A program made the translations under genes and the position numbers. A model generated the notes under the pieces. The model was given only the letters and a program-made list of their open reading frames with translations. It searched no databases and was not told the DNA's origin. A stretch of DNA of 64,000 nucleotides from Xiphophorus maculatus (Eukaryota > Chordata > Actinopteri > Cyprinodontiformes > Poeciliidae). Within the stretch, counting starts at the first letter, position 1. The number at the start of each line of letters is the position of its first letter. The stretch lies in the NCBI RefSeq assembly GCF_002775205.1, contig NC_036454.1, positions 27,078,283 to 27,142,282 on the forward strand, written 5' to 3'. Of this stretch, positions 34,426 through 48,400 are shown in pieces.

Positions 34426-34884
34426 GCTCTTACATCTATGTAGTCACAATATGTTAACTACTTTTGTCTTTGTGTAGTTTTCACTTTGACATTAAGTTTA
34501 TTTTTTGTCAAAAAGCCAAATTTTGTTAATAACTAATTTTTAAAAGTAATAAAACAGCAAAATGTCAAGAGTAATTTGTTTATATAGGTATTGGAAAGTA
34601 GAATGAGCCAGAAATAACTTCAGTCCCTCTGATTTTTTGTCTTACTCAAAAAGAAAATAATCAATCTAAAAATGTTCGAATGGAGCTTTTTTTCATAAAT
34701 CAGCAACCCAAATCGGCCAATGAATATCAGTGATGAGCTTCAGCCCAGTGACTTTCTGAGATTCTGAATTCTGCGTTTTAGCCACATTCATCAAGTACAT
34801 AAGAAATAAATGAATGTACATACATGGAAAGGATGTAGAAAGAAAAGATAAAGAGTAAACTAGACACCAAGGTGGAATGTTTTA

Positions 34885-37686
34885 AAATAATTTATTAGGA
34901 ATATTAAAAAGTTCTTTTCCCCCCCCCCAAAAGGAATAAAATGACAGGGGGAAAAAAAATCAGAAAGTTACAGTGTTGACAAGAAAGTTTTTTTTTTTTT
35001 TTTCAATGGAACATTTAAAATTTCCGCAGCAGGTACAGCGAGCGTATCGAAATGTAAAACCTGGTTATTTTGTAGATCAAGAGTGCTCTTTTTTTTTTTT
35101 CTTCAGCTAACATTTAAAGGAAAACGTAAGTTTATGGTGAACGGCCAGTGCAGCGTCCTAGTAGCTCTCGTTTTGGTCTACAGACAAAAAAGAAAAAGAA
35201 AAGAAGAAAAGATGTCACGTTGCTACGGACTGAGACCTCCAGTGGATATGCAGTGCTGGAAGGTGCGGACGGCGCGGTTTACTATCCGCACCCTGATATA
35301 GATGTTAATGTACTACTAATAATAAAAAAACAACAAACAAAACAGAAAATCAGATTAATATTTCACATTTTGCAAATGCCCCCCAAGAAATACAGCACAT
35401 GGCACACTGGAGACCAATGTGTATCAAACCACATGACACATTCACATGAAAATCACGGAGCGGTCCCCGACTCACGACAGCTCCTGCATGCAAAGTCCTT
35501 AATTTTCCTTCACAAAACAAATTATTGGATATTAAAAATCAGGTAAAACATGATAACATAAGAAAACGGCACGTTTCCTGACAGAGGAGTGTTTTCACAC
35601 CCTCACCTCCCAAAAGCGGAAGGTGTTGTTCCAGACTCAGGCTCTTTTCCTGCTGAACTCAAAGTAAAAGCGTCTCATCTCCAAGGAAGTTGTCGTCGAC
35701 CTGACACACAATTTTTACAAATGTCTGGAGAGAAACGCCGTGCAGTGGCTGGTCTCACGTTGACAGACGAACTGAAATGTTCTTGACCTCCAGGCGGGCA
35801 TAAAACACGTAACAGGTAAGATTCCCCCCCACACACACACTTTCTCCAAAAGCCTCCAACCTCCCGGACACTAAAGTCGGCAGAGCCCTGCTACCTGGAA
35901 ATTAGTCGTATTTACAATATTTTACAAAATATTACAGTTCCTGAAGGCTAAAGAGAGTACAGATGTAGCCATGTTTTTGGCAACCCAGGTAAAAAATATG
36001 TAGAAATCCTTAAAATAAATTCATCTGTTGTGGCAGAAAAATATTCTCACGCTGAAGAACAGAGAAAAATCCAAAAACAAAGAATGTTTTGAATGAAACT
36101 GACGGAAACATACGTAATTACTTCTAAATCTGAAAATGCCATTTAATAAATGTATCAGAAACATTTTGAATGAATATTAATTAAAAAAAAAAAAAAAGAA
36201 AAGTTGATCAGTGCTTTTTTTTGTTTTTGTAAATATTTTGTGACAGAGTTTTGTTCCTCTATGCCACTCTTCAAAATGGGAAAGACAAAAGATAAAGTAC
36301 ACTCGGAGTAGGGCGGATGTGTGGCGACACGAGTCAGGAAAAAGAGATAAGAAAATGTTTAAACAGGAATTGTTGTTTAAGACTAAAATTCAGAGCATCT
36401 TGGCATCACCAAGTCTCCATAGCAACCACTAGACCAGGGGTCGGCGACCTTTAAAATCAACCTAAGAGCCATTTCTGCCCTCAGTCCAGCTGAATACATC
36501 GGGTTTAGATATTACCTGACCTTATTTAATAAACACATTTGGCAGCTTATGATAAATATCTACTAAAGAAAATTTGTAGTAATTCCTAAAGAGAAACCAT
36601 TTAATTCCTGTTTTTTAGTTTTAATATAAAGAAAAACATCAAACTTTGTCAAAAAGAGAATGGCTACATTTTCTTACATGGAATGTTGATATTTTGCAGT
36701 TTCCAGCTCAACAATACGAAAAATGAATCTAAATGAAAATAAGTACGAACTTCAGTCATTCTGTTGAGGGAATCAAATGTAATTATTCCATGAAAAGAAA
36801 ATGAAAACTCGCTAAAACCTGCATTTGTTTACATATATTTTTTAAAACTTCAGTTGTTTCTTTACCCTGAACTAGACGCTGTCGACATGCGTCCTGCTTG
36901 TTTGGTCGATGCCCTTTTTATTCCCCACCCAACAAATAGACGTACTCAAATTACAAGTTGGATTTTTCTACATTCTTCAGTGTGAGATGATACCACCGCA
37001 ATAAAAGATGACTATAATTTAAAGCTTTTTAAATACTTTCACTGGGGCCCAATAAGTCTGTCGGCGCTGTTCGACGGTAATTAGTGTAACAACTCATGGT
37101 TAAAACCTACCAAGATATACAATTCCTGGCGTTATTTCAAAAATTAGTATTACGTGTTGACATTCAGTGTAAAATAGAGAAATGTAAAATCATTTTACAG
37201 CTTCAAAACAAGCAGGTTGGAGACCTAACTAGCCTTCTCTCAGAGAGATCACTGTTTGGAGAGGACAAATAGCTAAATAAAATACAGCTAAAACATAAAA
37301 ACAGCATGACAAAAACAACAACAAAAATACAGCATTCGAATGTGTTGCTATAATATGTAGTGATAAGTTTCTTTTTTTTCTTTAGTTTGCTTCATTTGCA
37401 AAAAAGGTGGAGTTTAGTGAGGTGTCAGTAAGGTGGGCAGGATGCGGCTGACACCAGGCGAGGCGGGGCGAATGTCCGGCCGCCCGAACGCAGCAGAGGA
37501 GACGCGGACTGGACAGAGACGGACCAGATCAGCTCCGACGTAGCTTCAACTCCGTCCAGCTGTCAGTCTACGGCTCTGCACTGACACACAAAGCAGCCGG
37601 ATTACTCACAGGTCGGCCGAACCGCAGCCGTGTAATGTGCTGCGCCTCGAGAGGCGGAAGCCAGCGCGGCGGACCGACTCACACTC
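34885..37686 (-). other. msi1: Long 3' UTR of msi1 (inferred)
   Basis: No further msi1 coding follows the stop at 37687. The first well-placed minus-strand AATAAA past the repeats is at 34896-34891 (plus TTTATT). The stretch is AT-rich, with a GC-rich part just after the stop (37440-37680), and includes an inserted MITE (36435-37230). A shorter UTR using an earlier signal is possible. Confidence 0.4.
36435..37230. mobile_element. hAT-like MITE, decayed
   Basis: It starts with the widespread fish end caggggtcggcgacctttaa and finishes with a decayed inverse ggttggagacctaac. It is related to the better preserved copy at 43151-43682. It is non-coding and lies within the presumed msi1 3' UTR. Confidence 0.45.
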
Positions 37687-40600
37687 TCAGTGATAGCCGT
37701 TCGTGAAGGCGGTGGCAATCAGAGGGCCCTGTGGGAGCAAGCAGGCCAGGTTAGAGTTTGCTGTTAGACAAAATGCGCACTTTGATTTTAATCTCTTCTA
37801 ATGTGTCAGATTATTAAAACAGCTGCTGCACCGGAACAAAAGACAACCCGCGCTCTTTGGTTGAAGAGGTGGTGGTGTTAAACAGAAAACCAGGGGTGCA
37901 CCGATTGCAGCTGTCAGGCCGATCACCAATCTCTAAAAAGCCTCACCTGCCGATTGAGATTCTGGCAAATTTATTTGTCTGAAATATTGTAGATATAGCA
38001 ACAAAGTTGGTAAATTGGCAACTGTAGGGTGACAGTTGTTAACCATGCATATAGTAGAGCTGGACGATGTGACTGAGAAACATATCACGATGTAAGGGTT
38101 TCATATCAGTCAATATCGATGATTATTGGTTAATATTTGTTTTAAATATCTAAAAGGCTGCCAGACCATTATTTATTTTTAGGTAATTTTGAGGGGCAGT
38201 AACAAAATCTTAAACTGCTGCTGCGCAAGTTACTCTACAAGCTGTTGCTAGGTAACCAAAGAGTGACTTAGCCGATACCACCAAGCTTGCTTAGTTAGCC
38301 ACGAGAGGTTGAGCGGCTAAAGTTTTTCCCCCCGGCCAGCACATTAGTCAACAGCTATGCTAAGAGAAAAGTTCTGGAGTAGTTTAAAACGGGTTAGGTT
38401 ATCAAACAATATCCTAAGCCAGTGGTTCCCAAAGAGTGGGGGGTGCCCCCTGGGGGGGCGCAGTGCCATTGCAGGGGTGGGGGGAGTGGGGACCAGTATG
38501 GATGAATGAAAAAAAAACAACAAAAAAAAACAGATACACAAAACTGTTTCACTGTAAAGATGGTTTGTAGTTTTGTTGCAACCTGAAGTGTGAAATAAAC
38601 CTCAATGGAGTTTGACAACAAAATATGTGTTTAGGTTAATGTCTGGTTGATTTTGTTTTCTTTTTGGGGGGGTAGGGGGTATTGTAATCCATACGGGGGC
38701 CCAGAAAATCTTTGGGAACCATTGTTCTAAGCTAACTCGCAGAGCAAAATGAAAAAGGTTTGGCACAACTGCAAGCCTGCCAAGATATGGACATCCATCC
38801 AAGAACTGCATCAATCAGAGAAGCGGCTAAAAGGCCCACGGTGATCCTGGAACAGCTGGAGAGGTCCATGTGGAATGGTCCACTCCAAGTCCAGACTCTG
38901 GGTTACCACAGTTTTCTGATACTCTAAATTCAACCCGATTTGAGTTTGAGCTATTTTTGCAATGAAGAATTGGCAAAAAGTTTGGGTATGCAAAGCTGGT
39001 CAAGACATACCCTGAAAGACTGGCAGAGAAAGGTGGAGAGGAGACGCATGTTTTCACTTTTGTTTCTTTTTGAATTGAAAACCGTATGCTACTTCCTTCC
39101 ACTTCGCCTTCACACACCACTTTCCATTGGTCTGTCAAGTAAGATCCCAATAAAATACACTGATGTTGGAGATTTTGCTGTAATAAAAAATACAAAACAT
39201 TTCACAGGACATGAATGCGCTGCAGGGGCTTCTATTTCTGTCGAGCCTTTTCCAAAACGCACCTATCTATTTTTATGGCAGAACTTAGCAACCAGTGCTT
39301 CTGTAATTTCAGTCCATTCGCCAGCAAACAATTTGCTCGGCAGCAGTCGACCCGTTTGGTCTGTCGAGCGAAGCAGCACCCTGCAGGGCTGAAAAGTGAT
39401 GCAACCTCAGAGCCAAGGACTATGGCTTCTCAAAAAAAGGCCACTTGAATCTGTCTCACCACACCCTTCCAACAATAGCAGTGGACAAGTCCGACCGATT
39501 ACACGTTTGAACTCATAATAGGCAATTAAAAAAAAAAAATTAAATGTCCACAAGTCATGCATTTGGATAGATATTTTTTAACTTTTTAGCATAACTGTGT
39601 CCAATTATTGTGGCTTTAGTTTGGTATTTAATGGTTTTGGGTTGGACGTGTTAAACAGGTCACAACAATGATGTCGCACCGTGAAACAAAGAAACTGTAA
39701 ACGGTGTGGATTTTCGGAAGTTTACCAAGTTATGTTTGGTACCTCTGAGCCACTTTCACAGCATGCTGAGCAGAAATTGACCAGTGAGTCGTGGTAACTC
39801 ACCCCCAAACTGTGGCTGAAGCCGGTGCTCGGGGCCGGGCTCGCAGCGCTGAGGTAGCTGCTGACAGCCGACTCCTGGCTGGCCGTCCCGTAGAGGTCGG
39901 CCATCGGACCCGGGCTGCTCGTTCCTAAAAATCCTGCGGTGCGAGAAGGGGTGGAACCTGGAAGGGAAAGAAAGCAGCTTCACTGACGGACGATCCGCTG
40001 ATCACTGCAATCGTCGTTCAATGTTAAAAAAACGGAAAGAGTGAAATAAATGCTCTGCCGTCTTAACCAGAGCTGAGCGAGAGTTCTGACGAGAGACGGT
40101 TGTTCAGATGAGGAGAATTTATAACTCAGTGCCTTGAAAATGTTATTACAGCCCTTGAACCTACTTCACATAAATTCGTATTCAGCCTCTCTAGCAGGAA
40201 ATCCAGTTTAGCTATTTGACTCCACCCTATTATTTTGCTCTTTGTTCTTTACAGATAAGGTCAAGCTCAATCAGACAGGACGGAGAGCATCTGAGAACAT
40301 CAATTTTTATGCATTTTGTATTGGGTGGAAGTCTGGACTTTGACTAGGCCATTGTCACCGTTTTTAAGTCTTTTGCAGCATCTGCCAGGTTTTCTTTCAT
40401 GACTGTAATGCATTTAGCGCCACCTATCTTCCCATCAACACTGATCAGTTTTACTTTTCCTGCTGTAGAAAAGCATCACCACAGCATGACGCTGGCATCA
40501 CCGTGTTTAGCTGAGGGGTTGCTTGTTCAGGTGGATGTAAAGTGCTGGCTTTCTGCCACTGAAAGGTTAGAAGTTAAATTTTGGTCTCATCCTACCTGAG

Positions 40601-42393
40601 CACCTTCTCCCACATGTTTCACACACAGGTGGAGTGTGTTTAGCAATTTATTAATTAAAGTTAATCAATAACTTGCATATGCACGATTGCTTTTCTAATA
40701 TCTCTCTACAAAAGACTGAACGACTAACGTTTTCTGTGTGGGGTTTTGTTCTCAATTGGCCACTTTTTCGAAGAGCAATTTTGTTCAGAAACCTCAGTAC
40801 CCATTTTATTTGGTGTTTTGTTTATTTATTTTATCCCTCCATCTATTTTCTAACACCCTTGTCCCTAGTGGGGTCGGGAGGTGCTGGTGCCTCTCCAGCT
40901 AACGTTCCGGGCGAGAGGCGGGTTCACCCTGGACAGGTCGCCAGTCTGTCGCAGGGCAGGATAAACCACCATACACACACTCACACCTAGGGAGAATTTA
41001 GAGAGACCAATTAACCTGACAGTCATGGTTTTGGACTGTGGGCGGAAGCCGGAGTTTATTTATTTTAGATATTTAAAATGTCTCCCAGTTTCAATGTCAA
41101 ATATTCAATAGAAATTAAAGTTTATTGGTCTTTAAGAGGGTGCACTTGCATTGTTATGCCATAACTATTATATTATTTGAAAATAGTCTCAAAACAGTAA
41201 CATTATCATTACCTCTGGTACAATTTATCATCCACAAAATGTGTCATCCTGACAGGCCATTGCAGTGGTTTGTGCTTAGGGGGCCACTGGGTACAAATGA
41301 ACACTACGCCTTGAAAGTTTCTACTTGCACAAACTTTTGAAAACCTTGAATCTTTTTTTCCCACTTCATAATTAAGCACAACTTAGCATTGGTCTATCGC
41401 ATAAAACCTCCATAAAACACGCTGAAGTTTATTGCTGTAACATGAAAGAATGTGAAAAATTTCAATGGGTGTAAAGTCTTTTACAAGGCACTTTATTTGG
41501 ACTTCTGTGTTCTAGGAAATACAATGTTGTACCTCTAACGACTGCCGCTGCCGCCGCCGCCGCCATTGGTCCGTACGCTGTGAGAGGAATGGCTGAAAAG
41601 GCAGAGGTGGGAAAAAAAAAAAAACAACAACAAGAAAATCAAGGTTATACATCCCTGGTTCTGAAGAACCTGACGTGCAACTGCAGCATTGCCCACGGAT
41701 CTCACTCCAGTGACCACAACATGTCATTTAGTCACACAATACATCATTTTAGCAGAGAACAATGGAGGCCATCTCGGTAACTGTCACCAATCCTGCCTTC
41801 AGATGGAAACCGAGGAGGATCGACAAACACAAACATGCAAACCAGAAGTGATGAGGTGATGTGCCGACATGTGGAGTAGCAGACTGAGAAGATGCTGCTT
41901 GTAAAGTCCAGAGGAGGGACTGACTGACCTGTGAGCTCAGGGGGGTGGGGTGAAGTCAGAAGGGGAGTCCTCTCTAAGTGGAACTCTAAAACAGAAACAT
42001 CAGAGTGCTGTTGAGACACACACCGTCAACAACACGCCAGCAAGGACAACACACACACACACGTACGCACGTTAAAGGCGAGGGAGAAGCCTCGGAGGTG
42101 AGGAGCTGAATAAACAGGACGTCAGGAACAAACGCACAAAGCAACTGAAGGACAGAACTGAACCCCCCCCCAAAAATGAAAATAAAATTTCTCCCAGTAA
42201 TTATTCTGAAACGGCAGGTAATAAAATAAGTGTCACAAACGCCGTCACCCAAACTAGCGACTCCAATCGGAGTGAGTGATTTCATATTTAAAAAGCAAGA
42301 GTTCTAATTTTCTTTGGTGGAAATCTAATTTTTAGGGTTATTTCCCAGATGATCAGCACACATTCTACTGTAACACAAAGCCACGCCGTCTTG

Positions 42394-42462
<69 letters not shown>

Positions 42463-45400
42463 CCACACACACACACACACACTCACGCACACACAGATCC
42501 ACAGAGCTAAGCAACGCCACTCCCTGATATTTACAAGCAGCCATTTACACTCACAGTGTTTCATCTGTGGAGACATGTTTGTATTTGTGACAGTGCGTCT
42601 GCTGCCGGTTGCGATATGAAGAATTTAAAATGTGATCACGCAGCGCTAACACCTGGGATGAGGTGTGAAAAAACATTCAACTTGCTCTTACTGAATCACA
42701 TGCAGAAGGTATAGCAATTATTAGGAGTGCACCGATTGCAGTTTTCCAGCCGATCAATCACCAATCTTCTAAAAGCCTGGAACGCCGATTCCGAATTTGA
42801 TCGATTACATTTTTCCTGAAAAGTTGCTAAATGTAGCAACAGTGGGATGACTATTGTTAACCGCGTAGAAGTGACCCAGTGGTAAACCCTTTCTCACAGC
42901 AGAGCACAATGGGGCTGATTTTACAATCTTTGCGTAGATGGATAGGAGTCAGATGTCAGCCGATCTCTCAAAATGAAGGAAATCGCGACCGATTTCTCAA
43001 CCGGCCGACTTATCGGAGCACCCCTAGAAAGTATTTTCCGAAAAGCTGATTTTTTTTTCTTAGCATCTGGTATTAAGGACTAAGAATTCCCTCATGTATG
43101 ATTTTAAAAGCTAATCACACTGTGTGTGTAAATAAAACATGATCCTATAGCAGGGCTCTGCAGCCTGCAGCTCCAGAGCCAAGAGTCTCTTTGGACCTCC
43201 TTCAATCGCTCTTTAAAAGTTAAAAATGATAAATATCTAGCTAATGTTTTGGTTTTTGATGTAGATACTAGCAAGTGCTGGTTTTAGTAGTTTTTCAACT
43301 TTTTTAATGAAATAAGTGCATTACACTACAACAGAATGACACTCAAGGCATCGAGTGTCATTCAAAATAAAGATATTTTTTATATCTATTTTTCTTATCA
43401 CGAGGTTGATAAGACCTCTTATATACTTTTATTTTTACATAGTTATATCAACATCAAATGCATCCATCCTCTTTTTGCAAAGAGTTTCACATTTTAATTT
43501 GTTTTAAAATCCAAAAATAGGAAACTAAATTGTGGCGCTTTAAGAATAACAACAAATTTCCTGCAGCAGTGAATGTTTATCACAAATGAAAGCTGTCTTT
43601 TTGCGACTAAAGACGAGTTTTATTTAGTTGGAATGAGGGCAAAAAAAATTGCCCTTTTGATTGTTAAGATTGCAGACTCCTGTCCTAAAGTCATGTTGTA
43701 GTAATAATGCAGGATATATAAATATACAGACACTCTGGGAGCAATGTTAGCAAAACAAAATGTGTTTGTGTTGTCTTACACTTATAAATCAGGACTATAG
43801 TTGCTCTACTGCTGGAAATAAGCTACACCTTAGTGATGCACTGAGAAATCAGCTGGTGGCTGGGATCGGGTGATTTTCCGCTAGATTGATCCTGAGCAGA
43901 TGTTTTTCTGATCAGTGAACGCCCCGGGCTAACAGGTCAACAACGTTATTCATGCTACTGAGAGAAGAAGAGTCAAATTATCCAAATGCACAAAGATATA
44001 TGAACAAAAACCATATTTTTCCATGACCTATTTGCGGTTTATTCTGGCTGTGACAGAGTGAGTTTACGATTTAAGGCAGATAACAGGAAGGCTGAACATA
44101 TTACAACCAGTTTGCTGTTCATCCTTTGAGCTGTGTGGTCGCTGATCACGTCAAAAATATCGGAAGCCTTTTTGAAATTAAGTAACAATCTGCAGCCTTT
44201 ACAACACACACAGCTATTAACATAAGATGCTAATTCCAGTTTAACGTGTCAGATCTGTAATCATTTGGTTTGTATTTTAATAAAACAGATTTACAGCAAC
44301 TGCTCTGTGACACACACACACCCACACACACACACAGCTTTACTAACATGAATAATTAATGACTGCCAACAGCAGCAAGGCCACAAGAACTGTTTTAAAT
44401 GCAGTTCTTGTATGTTATAGTTTTTAAAGAGGTCAAATAATTAAAAAACGTGAAAATCACCACTAATCTGATCAGTGCCTCTCTATACATTTGTCTGTTT
44501 TAAACAACTGCTGAAACAGACAAAATATGACAATTTTCACTGGATTCTTTTAAATGACAACAATTTTTACTGATTACCTAGGAAACATAATGAAGCCACA
44601 GCCTGGTGTCTGGTAGCATTAACTAAATGATGTCTCTCACGTTCACATATTCAGTAAAGTGAATCTAGTTGCTTGACATTTCTTCCCTTCTTTCACTTTT
44701 GTCCAAATGACTGCACATCTCCTTTGTAGTGGTAAACACTGGGAAATGTTACGCCTTTGTTCTGCACCAGGTGTTTATATTGTCATTATATATACAATGA
44801 ATCACAATAATCTGAGTTTTTGAGCAGCAAATTACATAATAATTTACATATACACAGCAACGTAGCAGCTATCTTACTGTTATTTCTCTTTTAGATTTTA
44901 CATAAACCAATTTTCTGAGTACTGTTTTTTTTTTTGGCTTGGATTCTCCAAACTATGCACCGCTGTTTCTTTGATTTATTTTATTTCTGAGTTATTACGA
45001 GATGGAAACGTGTGTGAGCGTGCTGTGATTACCAGGGAACTGATAGGTGTATCCAGGAGTGATGCCCGCGTAGCTCCGGCTGGTGTAAGTGGCAGTCTGG
45101 AAGCCGGGATAACCTGCAGGGCGCAGAAAAACCAGCGTAAATATCCGGATCCCTCCACAAAACAATGAAACGCACCGGAAACATTAGCACTGGCGTTAAA
45201 GACTCAGAGGACGCATTGACTCAACGCTGACGCCTTCATGAGTCTGTGGATGTAATTCCACTCTTGTGCTCCGGATTTCTTTACAAGAACTGGAACGGCG
45301 AGCTCACCGGTTTAGGCTTCGGTTTCACTCTCAGCTGAACTCACAAAGCGGAGATTTTCACTGGAGGCAACCTGAACTCAACGCCTTGGCTACAAGAAAC

Positions 45401-48400
45401 ACCAGTAGGCACAAGAAGGTGTTATTTATTTTTCTCCAAACTGTGACTAAGCGTAACTTCTTTTAATGTTCACTTGCTAATTAATGAATGAGCTGAAAGA
45501 CAGAAAGCACTTCTTAGTCTGAACAGCAGGTGGTGGCATTGGCATGGTAACTTAAGTTTCTGGTGCTGTACTATAAAAGAGGAAAATTCTAAGATTAGAA
45601 AAGAATATTTGAATGAAGACGTGACAAAAAGTCTTAAAGAGCATCAGCAACAATAGAGAGGTTTTAGGGAAAATTCCTTCAGTCTGACGCTTAAGTTGAA
45701 CTAAAAGTCAATCGGAGCTCTTAATAAGTGGCATTTCAACATGAAAAAAGTGAAAAGCAGGTGACATGACAGCAACATATACAAGTGGAGGGGAAAAAAA
45801 TATAGCTTTTGACATTTATTTTTAGAAAAGTACTGCAAGCACATGTAGATACTTTCCTGGTGTTTAGTTGCCCCGTTTCTAATTTTCTTAAGCTTCTGAC
45901 AAGTTTTATTTCAGGATCGTCCTGTATTTACCACCATTTAGCTTCCTCTTCCACTCTGACTAGCTGCCATCGCCCTACTGAAGAAAAAAATCCCCACAGC
46001 ATCATGCTGCCACTACCGTGTTGTACTGCAGCGACAGTGTGTTCAAAGCGATAAGCAGTTAGTTTCCTGCCACTGTAACAATTCCCACATGTTTTGTTGA
46101 AACACATTTTGAAAATCATTAGATCACCTTCGTGCTAGCTTGGGACTTTCCACAATGGCTCTTTGGCTAAAAACGATACTAACTAACGTTTTTAAATACA
46201 GATATATTAGTATATGCAAGTTTAAGTAGATTTTTTTCCATTTAGCAGACTCCTACAATTGGAGTGACACTAAAATTCCCAGTTATATCCTTTATATGTT
46301 TTTTTCTTGTCATTTGGTTGGAAACTATGTGCTTTTTAAAACGATTTTTTACATAGATTTATCAATATCCAATAGAAGAAACTGTGTCCATCCTCTTTTT
46401 GAAAAGATTTTCAAGTTTTAGTTTCTCTTCAAATTTAAAAACAGAAACAAAATTGTTGTTCTTTAAAAATGACAGCAAATATTTATAAAAAATAAAAGTG
46501 GAGGGTTTTTCTAAACTTCATTTTAACATTTGTAGCTCTAAGCTAGTTTTATTTAGCAGGACTCCGGATTGTTACGTTTCTATTCCATAGAAGTTCAAAC
46601 AAATTACCCTGGAGATGATTGCTGCTGTGGCTAATTTCAAGGAAAGTGAATACTTATACAGCAAGGTTGTGTTACTTTTATTTCTTTTCCACTGGTGGGC
46701 ACAATTAAATGTAGTGCACACAGCTACAAGCTGCTGAAGGCAGCGGCGGACATCATCGCTCAGCTCCCGCAGAGACGTCATGTGACCTTTAAGGCCGCGG
46801 AAACGGTCAGCCTCACGTGAGCCGCCACCACGTCTTTCCTGTCCCGATCGATAGCAACTCACCCAGCATACCGATTCCTAGCATGAAGGCGTCCATCCCG
46901 TAGGGCATCACCCGAGAGCGCCCCCTGGCCGAGCCGGTGGGAGACATCACCTCCTTGGGCTGAGCTTTCTTACACTCCACCTGTTTTGTTGGGGATGGAT
47001 GGGGGCAGAGGGGGGCGCAGGATTTAATCGGCGCCGCTCGTTTCTCTGACCGCCGCGGGGCGAGCCGCTCACCATTTTGTTGTTGATCTCGTGGAAGTGG
47101 ATCTCGCAGACCTTCTCGACCACATCCTCGTTCTCGAATGTCACGAATCCGAACCCTGACGAGAGGAGGAACAAGAACTTGTAAAAACACACTCTCACAG
47201 ACACACTAGGCCTCGCTAGTACAGTAGCGAGGCCTCCTGTACAGTAGGAGAGCTAATAGCTTGCAGTAATTAGCGCTGTAATAGCCGCTTAACACATTGG
47301 CCCCCCTCCCCCACTTTCAATGCTGCTATTTTGCACTCATCCTTGACCCCCATCTCCCCCCCTTCCTGAGCCAGAAGGACTGGGCAAAGCTGGTAGGTTG
47401 TCATAATCGATCAATCCCAGGGTGGGGAGGAGGTGCTTAAGGAGGCTTTATCCTGATCCCGATTAACAGACTGGCTAATTAGACTAGCCCCGTTTGTCTC
47501 CTCCAGCTCAGCCCACAGGAAGGAGACACTTGTGGGGGGAGGGAGGGGGATCAATAGCCACCCAGGAAGGGCTTGGAGGAAGAGCGGTAAATATGGAGAG
47601 CAAGAAAGGAGCACAGGAGAAACGAGCGAGCGGATAAGGTCGGCCTCGTCTCACCTCTGTGCCTGTTTGTGGTCTTGTCGAACATGAGCATGGCGTCGTC
47701 GACCTGGGTGGGAGACAAACAACACAGGGTTTTTTTAGCGAGGCTCTCCGTCCTGCCACGCGGCATATTGCCTGACCTCAGCCCTTCTCAAGTTCTGCAG
47801 GGAGGCTCAGCAACAGATGGACAGAGAGGAGGAAGACGGGTGGGGGGAGGAGGAGAAGAAACAGGTTACAAAGTGGTGGTCCGGGGTGGGAGGGAAAAGA
47901 CGGGAAAATATGTTCCCAACAGTTCCCAAAACGTATGGTTAAAAAGTTGGAAGTGGCGTCGTGAAGGCCCCCCCCACAAGTGCCTCTCTTCTCCCTGCTA
48001 AAGTTTTAGATCTCCATAGAAACTGTAACAACAAGGTCCTGTAGAGAAGAACTGAATAAAAACAAAATCCCCTTCAACCAACATCAAATATGCTTTTATG
48101 AATGTCGGGAGAGAGCCAGAGAGACGATGAGGGCCGCAGAGAGAGAGAGAGAGAATCGATGCAAACAAGTAGCCAGTCACAGACAGAAAGGTGAATCCGG
48201 CAGGTGGAGACTCGATGAGAGCAGAGAGAGCTGATAGCAAGAGGAATGGCAACAGGTGGAGATACGGTGAAAGAGAGTACAGAGAGTCCTGTAAGAGGGA
48301 GAAAGATTGGGTCAAAGAGGGAAAAAAAGAGTGAAGAGACAAAGGCAGAGGGAGAACAAAGAGGCCTGCAGGCTTTGTTTGTTGGCACAGTCAGCCAAAA

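Noticed and set aside
42288-42576. Cys/Val-rich frames across the CA repeat
   Set aside because: Simple-sequence translation of a microsatellite.
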